From NCBI GenBank assembly GCA_030523765.1, contig JAUNHX010000006.1, positions 60,200 through 124,199 on the forward strand: DNA of 64,000 nt, written 5' to 3'. Source of the DNA: Bacteroidales bacterium. GTDB taxonomy: Bacteria; Bacteroidota; Bacteroidia; Bacteroidales; P3. Positions 52,851-61,640 of the stretch are shown here, one piece after another. Both the position numbers and the translations under genes were made by a program. Under the pieces are notes generated by a model. It saw only the letters and a program-made list of their open reading frames with translations. It had not been told where the DNA came from and made no database searches. Each line of letters opens with the position of its first letter. Position 1 is the stretch's first letter.

Positions 52851-54311
52851 ATGAATCGAAGAATCATACTAGTAGCAACAATCATGATGCTGGCCTCAAC
52901 AGTTCAGGGACAGCAGTTGCTTACACTCGACCAATGTCGCCAACGGGCACTCGATGCCAACAAGGGATTGAAGATGTCGGAAGAGAAATGCAACGAAACC
53001 GCTAACTTGAAGAATGTGGCTTTATGCCAAATGTTGCCCAAGGTGGGTGCTGTAGGAGGCTATGTTTGGACCGATAAATCGGTGAATCTGCTTAGCGATG
53101 ATCAGAAAGAACGGATAAGTCATATCGGTGATCAGGTGCAGAGCGATATCAGTGCTAGTTTGCACCACGATTTGGGCAATCTCCCCATAGGGGGTGAGGC
53201 TATTGCCGATGCTTTGAGCAACGCCTTAGGCAACACCAGCTTGGGAACCAATCTCAACAATATGGGCAACGATGTGGTGCAAGGATTGGAAACCGATACC
53301 CGCAATATGGGAATTGGCTTGGTGAGTGTTACGCAACCTATCTATATGGGTGGCAAACTGAGAGCTCTTTATCGCAGTGCCCAGTTGGCCGACCGGTTAA
53401 GCAATGTGGAATATGATAAGAAACGGGAAGAAACTCTGATTGCTGTCGATGAGGCTTATTGGCAAGTGGTGAGTGTGAAACAGAAAAAGGCTTTGGCTGA
53501 ACAGTATGCCGATCTACTCAAGCAACTTACCGAGAATGTGGAGGAGATGGTGAAAGCCGAGGTGGCTACTAATGGAGATTTGGCAAAAGTGAAGGTGAAA
53601 TACAACGAGGCTCAGATGTCGCTCACCAAAGCCACCAACGGTTTGGCTTTAGCTAAGATGTTGTTGGCGCAACGATGTGGAATGCCGCTCGATTCCGATT
53701 TCGATATTAGCGATATGGCTCCAGGAATCAGTATCGAGTCGACCGACAGTATTGATATGGAACAGGTGTGGCAACGCCGTCATGAAATGCAGTTGTTGCG
53801 TATCAGCGATAGTGTGGCTCAGCAAGCTGTCGTGATGGCCGCTTCATCGCTTAAACCCAACGTGATGGCAATGGGTGGCTATATGTTCAGCAACCCCAAT
53901 GTCTTTAATGGTTTTCAAAATGAGTTTGGAGGAACGATGACGGCGGGGGTAGTGGTGAATATTCCTATTCTCCATCCAGGCGGCATCTATTCGGTTAAAG
54001 CTGCTAAAGCCAAACAGCGCGAGGTGGCCTACCAACGCGAAGAGGCTCAGGAGATGATCGAACTGCAAGTTAGTAAGCTGAACTATGAGCGCGAGCTGGC
54101 TTTCAAGAAACTGGATGAGGCACAGAGCAACTTGCAGCAAGCAGTGGAGAATATGAAGCTGGCCGACGAGAGTTTCAAGGCGGGAGTGTGTAGTAGTAGC
54201 GATCTGATGGCGGCGCAAACTGCTTGGATGCAAGCCAAGAGTGAGGTGCTCGATGCAGAGATCGAGATTCAGATGAGTTCGGTTTATCTGCAGCAAGCTA
54301 TGGGGAAATAA
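52851..54311 (+). CDS. TolC-family outer-membrane efflux protein
   Basis: 486 aa. Signal peptide (about 1-20, ending VQGQQ). Outer-membrane factor repeats: LLTLDQCRQRALDANKGLKMSEEK at the start of the first repeat, QPIYMGGKLRALYRSAQL in the barrel region, and a second repeat ending SSDLMAAQTAWMQAKSEVLDAEIEIQM. An insert of about 60 residues (about 80-150, Asn/Asp/Leu-rich) sits in the first half. It forms the outer-membrane channel of an export complex; it is the first gene of a six-gene run with HlyD, two permeases, kinase and regulator. Confidence 0.93.
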   Translation: MNRRIILVATIMMLASTVQGQQLLTLDQCRQRALDANKGLKMSEEKCNETANLKNVALCQMLPKVGAVGGYVWTDKSVNLLSDDQKERISHIGDQVQSDISASLHHDLGNLPIGGEAIADALSNALGNTSLGTNLNNMGNDVVQGLETDTRNMGIGLVSVTQPIYMGGKLRALYRSAQLADRLSNVEYDKKREETLIAVDEAYWQVVSVKQKKALAEQYADLLKQLTENVEEMVKAEVATNGDLAKVKVKYNEAQMSLTKATNGLALAKMLLAQRCGMPLDSDFDISDMAPGISIESTDSIDMEQVWQRRHEMQLLRISDSVAQQAVVMAASSLKPNVMAMGGYMFSNPNVFNGFQNEFGGTMTAGVVVNIPILHPGGIYSVKAAKAKQREVAYQREEAQEMIELQVSKLNYERELAFKKLDEAQSNLQQAVENMKLADESFKAGVCSSSDLMAAQTAWMQAKSEVLDAEIEIQMSSVYLQQAMGK

Positions 54312-54364
54312 TTGAGCTATGATAATTGTTTATTGTATAATAAGAATAAAAAAAGGATATAACA

Positions 54365-55345
54365 ATGAAAGATACAACAAAAAGTATGGTAGCGGGATTC
54401 GCTGCGGTTATCGGTGCTGTGGTCATCGTAGCATTGGTTGGATTGCTGGCTATCCACCCGCAGAAGGAAATGATTATGGGCGAAGCTGATGCCACAGAGT
54501 ATCGTGTCAGCAATATGGTGCCGGGGCATATCGATCAGATCTTTGTCGAAGAGGGCGATCTAGTGCGTGCTGGCGATACGCTAGCTCACGTTTCTAGCCG
54601 ACAGATTGATGCCAAGATGATGCAAGCAACTGCTGCCCGTAGTGCCGCTAGTGCTCAAAGTCGTAAGGCGAAGGGGGGTGCTCGCGATCAGCAAGTACAA
54701 ATGGCTTATCAGGTGTGGCAGAAAGCACAAGCGGCTGTCGAGGTGTATCGCAAATCGTACGAGCGTGTGAAGGGGCTCTACGAGAAGGGTGTTGTTTCGG
54801 CACAGAAGTACGATGAGGTTGATGCTCAGTATAAGGCTGCCCAAGCCGATTGTGCTGCTGCCGAACAACAGTATTTGATGGCTAAAGAAGGAGCGCAGCG
54901 CGAAGATATCGATGCTGCTGCCGCTTTGGTGGGTCGTGCTAGTGGTGCTGTTGCTGAGGTACAGAGTTATCTCGACGACAGTTATCTTATTGCTCCTTGC
55001 GACGGAGAAGTGGTAGAGATTTACGTTAAGATGGGCGATCTGATTGGTACTGGATCGCCAGTAATGTCGATACTCGATATGAGCGACAACTGGTTCAACT
55101 TCAGCGTTCGTGAAGATCTGCTAAGCGACATCCGTACGGGCGAAGAGGTTCAAGTGGAGATTCCTGCTTTGGGCAAGGATACCTATCCGGCCGAAGTGCG
55201 TCGCGTACAAGCTATGGCTAGTTATGCTACTTGGCGAGCTACGAAGACCAATGGACAATACGATGTGAAAAGTTTCGATGTGAAAGTAGTGCCTACCAAA
55301 CCTATCAAGGGGCTTCATCCTGGCATGACTGCCATACTAAAATAG
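54365..55345 (+). CDS. HlyD/EmrA-type membrane fusion protein
   Basis: 326 aa. One N-terminal transmembrane helix (about 9-31), then the fusion-protein core: first half of a lipoyl domain (VPGHIDQIFVEEGDLVRAGDTLAHV), an alpha-helical hairpin (about 75-195, Ala/Gln/Lys-rich), the second lipoyl half (YLIAPCDGEVVEIYVKMGDLIGTGSPVMSI) and a beta-barrel domain to LHPGMTAIL. It links the inner-membrane permease pair to TolC in the periplasm. 53-base gap after the tolC-like gene, 96 before the first permease. Confidence 0.93.
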   Translation: MKDTTKSMVAGFAAVIGAVVIVALVGLLAIHPQKEMIMGEADATEYRVSNMVPGHIDQIFVEEGDLVRAGDTLAHVSSRQIDAKMMQATAARSAASAQSRKAKGGARDQQVQMAYQVWQKAQAAVEVYRKSYERVKGLYEKGVVSAQKYDEVDAQYKAAQADCAAAEQQYLMAKEGAQREDIDAAAALVGRASGAVAEVQSYLDDSYLIAPCDGEVVEIYVKMGDLIGTGSPVMSILDMSDNWFNFSVREDLLSDIRTGEEVQVEIPALGKDTYPAEVRRVQAMASYATWRATKTNGQYDVKSFDVKVVPTKPIKGLHPGMTAILK

Positions 55346-55441
55346 GTGGCCGCTCGTTATCCTTTCTGTCCGCCTATAGCATTAATCATTAAGGAATAAA
55401 CTCTAAAAAAAACGGAATAAACTGTAAAAAAGAAGTATTCA

Positions 55442-56626
55442 ATGGGTATTGCTCGAGTCATACGAAGAGAATTGAACCGCATTGCACATCATCCCCGATA
55501 TTTGATTATCCTCACGCTGGGATGCCTTTTTACGTTCGTTTTCTTTGCTACCTTTATGCGTGAGGGTCAGCCTCAAAATCTTCCAGTGGCGGTGGTGGAT
55601 ATGGATGGCACCTATTTTACACGCCGTCTGTGCCACGAAATCAATGCTACGCAAGGCGTTGAGGTAGTTGCGGTGTATAACAATCATACGGAGGCCCGCA
55701 AAGCAATGCAGCGGGGCGAGATATTTGCTTTCTATGAGATTCCTCATGGAACCTACAACGATTTGCTGCAGTTCCGTTCTCCCCATTTTGGTCTTTATTC
55801 GAATCCCTGCTATCTGCTAGCTGGAACGTTGAGCTACAAACAATTGGCTACAATGGGTATGCTGGCGGCGGGGGCTGTTCAGCGCGAGGTGTATCGCAAG
55901 AAGGGCTACGATGAGGAGCAGATTATGGGACTTATTATGCCTATTGAGTTCGATACTCATCTGGTCGGCAATCCTTGGGCTAATTATCAGATCTATTTGA
56001 TGACGACGATTGTGCCAGGTGTGATTAGTTTTATTGTGCTTCTCTTTACAGTTTATATGATTGGTCGTGAACGTGAAGAGGGGAGTATGGGTAGTTTGTT
56101 GCGAAAGACTGGCGGCAACCCATTCAAGGCTTTGGTGGGCAAGATGCTCCCTTATACTTGTTGGTTCAGTTTGCTTATGGTTAGCGCCAATTTCATTATG
56201 TTTGGTGTGATGAAGTTCCCGTTGGAAGGTAGCTGGCTACTCATGGTATTGGCAAGCATACTGCTGGTTATTGGCGTTCAGTGTGTGGGGGTGTTCATTG
56301 CGGGAGCGCTCCCCGATCCTCATATCTCGATGGGTGTGAGTGCTGTTTATGGAGCCCTCTGTTTCTCGCTCAGCGGTTTTTCGTTCCCTATCGAGGCTAT
56401 GCCCAACCTTTTTAGTAGTTTGTGTTATCTATATCCGTTGCGTCACTATTATCTGATATATAGCGATGTGGCGATTTTTGGTAACGGGTTTGGTCATTGT
56501 TGGCCTCATATTTGTGCTATGTTGGTTTTTGGTGTAGCGTTTTTATTGGGCGCATGGATGTTGGGAAAGAACTGGCGTGTGGCTACGACTCCTAAGGTGC
56601 ACGATAAGAAGGGAGGTATGATATGA
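55442..56626 (+). CDS. ABC-2 type permease, first of pair
   Basis: 394 aa inner-membrane protein. One N-terminal transmembrane helix (about 20-38), a large periplasmic domain (about 40-190), then five to six helices (about 190-385) as in ABC-2 exporters of the YhhJ/YbhS type. Motifs include LPVAVVDMDGTYFTRRL in the periplasmic domain and IGREREEGSMGSLL in the coupling region. No ATP-binding subunit is encoded beside it. Overlaps the next permease by 4 bp (ATGA). Confidence 0.9.
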   Translation: MGIARVIRRELNRIAHHPRYLIILTLGCLFTFVFFATFMREGQPQNLPVAVVDMDGTYFTRRLCHEINATQGVEVVAVYNNHTEARKAMQRGEIFAFYEIPHGTYNDLLQFRSPHFGLYSNPCYLLAGTLSYKQLATMGMLAAGAVQREVYRKKGYDEEQIMGLIMPIEFDTHLVGNPWANYQIYLMTTIVPGVISFIVLLFTVYMIGREREEGSMGSLLRKTGGNPFKALVGKMLPYTCWFSLLMVSANFIMFGVMKFPLEGSWLLMVLASILLVIGVQCVGVFIAGALPDPHISMGVSAVYGALCFSLSGFSFPIEAMPNLFSSLCYLYPLRHYYLIYSDVAIFGNGFGHCWPHICAMLVFGVAFLLGAWMLGKNWRVATTPKVHDKKGGMI

Positions 56627-57858
56627 AAAGGTTTTTGCTCGATATATGGCAGGTGTTTGGTGCTGAGGTGCGTCGTGTGTTCAGCGATCGAATGGTTCCT
56701 TTGGTCTTTTTTGTAGCCACAGTGATTTATCCAGTAGTTTTTTGTGCTATTTACAATACGGAGTATATGCACAATTTGCCAGTGGCTGTGGTTGATGAAT
56801 CGCATAGTGCCGATAGCAAACGCTTTGTGCATAAGCTAGATGCTTTGCCCGAGGTGGATGTCGACTATAAGTGCAATACGATGGCTGAGGCTGAATACTT
56901 GATGCGCAACCACGATGTTCATGCTATCTTTTATCTCCCTGTCGATTATGGTACGAGGTTGGCAGAGTTGCAAACGGCTCGTGTGGGTGTGTTCTGCGAT
57001 ATGAGTTCGTTCTATTTCTACAAAAACGCTGTGACGGGCGGTAGTAATCTTCTTATCGATGAAATGCAAACGATCGAGTTGCAGCGCTACGAGATGTCGG
57101 GAATGAGTGGACAGCAGGCGGGCGAGATGGTGAAGCCAGTTATTTACGATGATGTGAAGCTATATAACCCATCGGGTGGTTTTGGCAGTTTCTTTGTTCC
57201 TGCCTTGCTGATGTTGGTGCTTCATCAAACGCTTTTCTTCGGTATTGGTATCCTTTATGGCGCTGCTAAGGAGAATAGGAAGGAACTTTATCATATGCCG
57301 GCTCATCTGCGGGGCAATAGCACTCACCGTGTTATTTTTGGTAGAGCACTCTGCTATGTGTTGATATATATCCCTGTGTGTGGGTTCGTTCTGTGGCTAG
57401 TACCTTGGCTGTTCCATTTGCCACAACTAGGAACACTCTACGATTTGGTAATGTTCCTACTACCATTCATCTTGGCGGCCACTTTCTTGGGTATGTTTTT
57501 CGGCACCTTCTTTATCCGACAGAAGGTGAGTGGGGTGCTTTGCTGTCTCTTCTTCAGCGTTATCCTCTTTTTCTTGAGTGGTATTGTATGGCCACAAAGC
57601 AATATGCCGAAATTCTGGCTTTGGTTCAGCTATCTCTTTCCTACTACACCAGGTATTCAAGGCTATGTGCGCATCAATTCGATGGGTGCCCATCTTTCGG
57701 AGGTGCGATCTGAATACATCGCCTTATGGATTCAGGCGGGTGCCTACTTTGTGCTGACTTGTTTGGCTACCTACTGGAAAAACTATCGTCGCCATATCCA
57801 GGTGCAGATGCTCAGAAGGGTTCGTCAGTTGCAGACCGTTAGATTAGAAAAAAAATAA
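56623..57858 (+). CDS. ABC-2 type permease, second of pair
   Basis: 411 aa, same architecture as the preceding permease: one N-terminal transmembrane helix (about 22-42), a periplasmic domain starting NLPVAVVDESHSADSKRF (the homologous strand to the previous protein), and about five to six C-terminal helices (from about 185). The pair probably forms a heterodimer. Ends in a basic helix (KNYRRHIQVQMLRRVRQLQTVRLEKK). Starts within the stop of the first permease (ATGA) and is followed by the kinase gene after 6 bases. Confidence 0.9.
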   Translation: MKRFLLDIWQVFGAEVRRVFSDRMVPLVFFVATVIYPVVFCAIYNTEYMHNLPVAVVDESHSADSKRFVHKLDALPEVDVDYKCNTMAEAEYLMRNHDVHAIFYLPVDYGTRLAELQTARVGVFCDMSSFYFYKNAVTGGSNLLIDEMQTIELQRYEMSGMSGQQAGEMVKPVIYDDVKLYNPSGGFGSFFVPALLMLVLHQTLFFGIGILYGAAKENRKELYHMPAHLRGNSTHRVIFGRALCYVLIYIPVCGFVLWLVPWLFHLPQLGTLYDLVMFLLPFILAATFLGMFFGTFFIRQKVSGVLCCLFFSVILFFLSGIVWPQSNMPKFWLWFSYLFPTTPGIQGYVRINSMGAHLSEVRSEYIALWIQAGAYFVLTCLATYWKNYRRHIQVQMLRRVRQLQTVRLEKK

Positions 57859-57864
57859 TGTAAT

Positions 57865-58971
57865 ATGGAGTTGTATCCGTTGAAAAAAATTAAGGAGTTT
57901 CACCTCTTCCGTCCTATCAACGCGCTGTGGATTGCGTTGATAGGGGGCATCCTCTTCACGGCCGTTATGTCGCTGAGTCATCTCAATGAAGGTTGGGTGT
58001 TGGATGAGGGCTTCTATCCATTATTGTCGTTGGTAACCAACGTGCTGCTGCTTTTCCTGGTTTTGATCTATGTGTTTGATATTCTGCGACGTGATATCCC
58101 TAAGTGGAAGAAGTATGTGCTCGGTATTGGCGGGGCGCTACTGATTGTTTCTGCATTCAGTGTTATCTCGTTCTTTCTTCGTCGTTGGATTTATGAGGAG
58201 ATGCAGTTGCCCGATACCATCAACATCAATCTTCTAAAGAATGCAGCGGTGGCTTTTGTAGCTATTGCACTTACATTCTTCTTGTACCATATCTCGTTAC
58301 GTCTGCAAATGAATATGGAGAACGAACGGTTGAAGAGCGAGAATCTGATGATGCGTCTTGAGGCTTTCGAGAGTCAGATGAACCCTCATTTCTTGTTCAA
58401 TTCACTCAATACTCTTAGCGGTCTTATCGATCCCGACAATCAGCCAGCACAACAGTATCTTCAGCAGTTGGCCTCTACCTATCGCTATATTATCCGCAAC
58501 CAACGGTTGGTAACGCTCAACGACGAGATGCAATTCGTCGATTCCTACTGTCTGATGATGCAAACTCGTTATGGCGATAATTTGAAGGTTGAGCGTCGTA
58601 TCGATCCCTCATTCCTTTCCTATTACGTCATTTCCATTAGTTTACAACTGCTTATCGAAAATGCGCTGAAACATAATGTGGTGAGTGATAGGTATCCTTT
58701 AACTGTGACTATCGAAACTCTTCCTTCGTCGACCCACGACGCGAGGATTCGTGTTAGTAATATTGTACGCCCCAAACAGGAGATGGAGCAGGGCAATGGG
58801 GTAGGGTTGGTGAATCTTAGTAAACGATATATGCTGCTTTGCGACAAGGATATTACCATTACCAACAAAGAGGGTGTCTTTGCTGTCGATATTCCGTTAT
58901 TGGCTACCGATCCCCTTGATCATCAGCGAAAAAAACATTATCTATACTATGAAAAAAATATTGATTATTGA
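57865..58971 (+). CDS. LytS/YehU-type membrane sensor histidine kinase
   Basis: 368 aa. Four transmembrane helices near the N-terminus (about 23-40, 52-72, 88-108, 125-145), no periplasmic sensor domain of note. Coiled linker, then His_kinase family: ESQMNPHFLFNSLNTLSGLID with phospho-His at 175 and a HATPase region with LLIENALKHNVVSD and GVGLVNLSKRYMLL. The short loops suggest sensing of a membrane signal or of the permeases encoded just upstream. Its 3' end overlaps the regulator gene by 23 bases. Confidence 0.92.
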   Translation: MELYPLKKIKEFHLFRPINALWIALIGGILFTAVMSLSHLNEGWVLDEGFYPLLSLVTNVLLLFLVLIYVFDILRRDIPKWKKYVLGIGGALLIVSAFSVISFFLRRWIYEEMQLPDTININLLKNAAVAFVAIALTFFLYHISLRLQMNMENERLKSENLMMRLEAFESQMNPHFLFNSLNTLSGLIDPDNQPAQQYLQQLASTYRYIIRNQRLVTLNDEMQFVDSYCLMMQTRYGDNLKVERRIDPSFLSYYVISISLQLLIENALKHNVVSDRYPLTVTIETLPSSTHDARIRVSNIVRPKQEMEQGNGVGLVNLSKRYMLLCDKDITITNKEGVFAVDIPLLATDPLDHQRKKHYLYYEKNIDY

Positions 58972-59725
58972 AGATGAACAGGTGGCTGCTCAGAATCTGC
59001 AGCGACTTATTGGTGAGGTGGCTCCTGAGATGGAGGTGTTGGCTACGCTTCAAACTGTCGAGGAGAGCGTTGAGTTCTTTAGCTCTCATCAGTCGGTAGA
59101 TTTAGTTTTTATGGATATCCATTTGGCTGATGGGTTAGCGTTTCATATTTTTGATAAAGTGAATATTGAATGCCCCATTATTTTTACTACAGCCTATGAT
59201 CAGTATGCCCTTGAGGCTTTCAAGGTAAACAGTATCGATTATTTGCTTAAACCTATCAGTAAGGCCGATTTACAAAGGGCTATCGAAAAACTGCATCGGC
59301 TAGTAGACGTCAATCCTCAAGAGGAGGATGATACCAAGCAGAGAATGCAGAAACTGATTGAATTGCTGCAGTCGCAAAACCGTCAATATAAATCCTATTT
59401 TCTATTGCCTCAGCGTGACAAATTGGTTCCATTGCAAGTGGGGCAGATTGCCTATGCTTGCGTGGTCGATGGAATTACTCGAGTGGTTTCCTACGACGGT
59501 ACTACCTTTTTCCTCGACAAATCGCTCGACACTATTGCCTCGCAACTTAATCCTCAACTCTTTTTCCGTGCCAACCGCCAATATATCATTGCCCACGATG
59601 CAATAAAGGACATCTCTATCTGGCCGTTAAGCAAACTGCACATCACTCTCAAGGTTCCAACCCCCGAAAAAATCTTCGTTTCGCGCGCCCGTAGTGCTGA
59701 ATTTAAAGCTTGGTATACTGCTTAA
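58949..59725 (+). CDS. LytTR-family response regulator
   Basis: 258 aa from the chosen start. Receiver domain (about 1-120): KKILIIEDE with acidic pocket at 8-10, phospho-Asp56 in LVFMDIHLADG and Lys in LLKPISK. C-terminal LytTR DNA-binding domain (about 155-258; LVPLQVGQIAYACVVDGITRVVS, FFRANRQYIIAHDAI). Start at 58949 chosen because it begins the receiver fold; earlier in-frame ATGs lie inside the kinase gene. Partner of the LytS-type kinase; the target promoter is probably the operon's own. Confidence 0.92.
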   Translation: MKKILIIEDEQVAAQNLQRLIGEVAPEMEVLATLQTVEESVEFFSSHQSVDLVFMDIHLADGLAFHIFDKVNIECPIIFTTAYDQYALEAFKVNSIDYLLKPISKADLQRAIEKLHRLVDVNPQEEDDTKQRMQKLIELLQSQNRQYKSYFLLPQRDKLVPLQVGQIAYACVVDGITRVVSYDGTTFFLDKSLDTIASQLNPQLFFRANRQYIIAHDAIKDISIWPLSKLHITLKVPTPEKIFVSRARSAEFKAWYTA

Positions 59726-59830
59726 GTTCCTCCAAAGGTGGCGACTCTGTGTTGGTTGAAAATAGGGTGGGGGGGATATAAAGTACAACCTATACAACTC
59801 GTATTTCGTTTCTCAAAATAATACTTTCCC

Positions 59831-59922
59831 CCTCCTTGGGATGTATCTTCCCAAGCAGTCGACGAGTAATATCTCCCTAATCCGACGAGTAATATCTCCT
59901 TTATCGGAAAGTAACATCTCTA
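59831..59922 (-). repeat. 23-bp tandem repeat array, three to four units (locus B)
   Basis: On the minus strand, units of 23 bp occupy 59922-59900, 59899-59877 and 59876-59854; two start GGAGATATTACTC and the first reads AGAGATGTTACTT-like. A degenerate fourth (59853-59831) follows. Same unit and period as at 5912-5980, in opposite orientation. Confidence 0.85.
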
Positions 59923-60111
59923 TAGTGCAGAGTGTTGTGATAAGGTAAAAAAGTGCATATTTGTGGTAGGATTATATCCGTGGGTTTGCCTAAGGGCTTT
60001 TTTATTCTGCTAAGTACCACGGGGATAATGAAATGCCACTTTTATCAATTTATCATGCAAGTAAAATGGGTACATTGTTGGAAAAAAATCCACAATATCA
60101 AAAAAAAGTTG

Positions 60112-60119
60112 TATCTTTG
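60112..60119 (+). promoter_or_regulatory. Bacteroidetes -7 box for the first C1 peptidase
   Basis: TATCTTTG followed by CA. No clear TTTG 19 bp upstream. Start codon is 80 bases downstream. Confidence 0.72.
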
Positions 60120-60198
60120 CATTCGCTCTTTGAGAGTGTCATCTCCGTAAAGAGTTGTGTATTTTTTTGTATTATAATATTATAACATCTCATATAGA

Positions 60199-61617
60199 AT
60201 GAAGACGAAAGTGTTTATCGTGGCTGCAATACTCTTTTTCGGTGGCTCGTTGTCGGCTCAGAATAATGGTGGCATCGATGAGGCAATGATGCAGCAAATA
60301 AAGAAATCCTATAGCGGCAATGCTAGCGACAAAGCGCTGCGCAACGCTATTGTAAACAACAACTTGGCTAAACTAGCCATGAACTATGAGAACGCTACTG
60401 CGTTCGACTCTCATTTTAGTAATCGTGTCAACTCGGTGGCCATCACCGACCAAAAGTCGAGTGGCCGTTGCTGGATGTTCACCGGAATGAATGTGCTTCG
60501 CAATCGTGCTATTCGTGAACATAATCTTTCGCCTAATTTCCAGTTCTCGCAGGCTTATACTTTCTTCTACGATCAGTTGGAAAAGAGCAACCTATTCCTA
60601 CAAGTTGTCATCGATACTCGTAACAAACCGATGATCGATCAGGAAGTGGAATGGCTCTTTAAGAATCCTATCGGCGATGGTGGTCAGTTCACTGGTGTGG
60701 CTAACCTCATTAGTAAATATGGTCTTGTTCCTAGCGATGTGATGCCCGAAACTTTCAATACCAACAATACTAGCGAAATTAGCCGTCTTATTGGCCTAAA
60801 ATTGCGCGAATATGGTCTTGAACTGCGTAATATGACTGCTATAGGCAAGGGCAAGAATGCTGAACTGGATTTTCAGAAGAAGATGCAGAGTCGCAAAACA
60901 GAGATGCTCAGCACTGTTTATCGTATGCTGGTATTGACGATGGGCGAACCTCCCGCTCAGTTTACCTGGCAGCAGAAGAATGCCAAAGGTGAGATCGTAT
61001 CGACCGATACCTATACTCCAATGTCGTTCTACGAGAAATTTGCTAAGACCGATTTTTCGAAGTATTATATGATTATGAACAATCCTACTCGCGAGTATTA
61101 TAAGGTCTACGAAATCCAGTACGACCGCCACGTGTATGATGGCGAAAACTGGAAATACCTCAACCTACCTATGGAGGAGATCGCTCCTATGTGTATAGCC
61201 TCTATCAAGGATAGCACCATGATGTACTTTAGCTGCGATGTTGGAAAATTCCTCAACCGCGATAAGGGTTTTATGGATCCTAACAACTATGACTACGCTT
61301 CCCTTATGGGTACTACCTTCAATATGGACAAGAAACAGCGTGTTAGCACCTTCGCAAGTGGTTCGAGCCACGCTATGACCCTCTGTGCTGTTGATCTTGA
61401 TCAAAACGGCAATCCTAAAAAGTGGATGGTAGAGAATAGTTGGGGTAGCAGTTATGGCTATCAAGGTTTCCTCATCATGAGCAACGACTGGTTCAATGAA
61501 TATATGTTCCGTGTGGTGCTCGAAGAAAAATATATCCCCAGCAAGACGCTTGAACTCCTCAAACAGAAACCTATCATGCTCCCCGCCTGGGATCCTATGT
61601 TTGCTTCCGAAGAATAA
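60199..61617 (+). CDS. Exported C1 family peptidase (bleomycin hydrolase/PepC-like), first copy
   Basis: 472 aa. Signal peptide (about 1-21, ending LSAQN). Papain-fold peptidase of the bleomycin hydrolase/aminopeptidase C branch: active-site Gln and Cys in ITDQKSSGRCWMFTG (Cys91), catalytic His in SGSSHAMTLCAVD and Asn in VENSWGSSYGYQG. Unlike cytosolic PepC, this one carries a signal peptide, so it probably acts in the periplasm or outside. Promoter just upstream; the second copy starts 24 bases after its stop. Confidence 0.92.
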   Translation: MKTKVFIVAAILFFGGSLSAQNNGGIDEAMMQQIKKSYSGNASDKALRNAIVNNNLAKLAMNYENATAFDSHFSNRVNSVAITDQKSSGRCWMFTGMNVLRNRAIREHNLSPNFQFSQAYTFFYDQLEKSNLFLQVVIDTRNKPMIDQEVEWLFKNPIGDGGQFTGVANLISKYGLVPSDVMPETFNTNNTSEISRLIGLKLREYGLELRNMTAIGKGKNAELDFQKKMQSRKTEMLSTVYRMLVLTMGEPPAQFTWQQKNAKGEIVSTDTYTPMSFYEKFAKTDFSKYYMIMNNPTREYYKVYEIQYDRHVYDGENWKYLNLPMEEIAPMCIASIKDSTMMYFSCDVGKFLNRDKGFMDPNNYDYASLMGTTFNMDKKQRVSTFASGSSHAMTLCAVDLDQNGNPKKWMVENSWGSSYGYQGFLIMSNDWFNEYMFRVVLEEKYIPSKTLELLKQKPIMLPAWDPMFASEE

Positions 61618-61640
61618 AAATCCAAATAATAATAAATAAA

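Larger units (their letters stand above)
59726..60198. other. Intergenic region with 23-bp repeats and a promoter
   Basis: 473 bases after the LytTR gene. Apart from the 23-bp array (59831-59922) and the promoter (60112-60119) no gene or clear terminator was recognised. A short open frame over 59953-60150 runs past the promoter and is not convincing. Confidence 0.55.

Noticed and set aside
59953..60150. Small open frame (65 codons) before the first C1 peptidase
   Set aside because: It covers the promoter of the peptidase gene and has no coding character.
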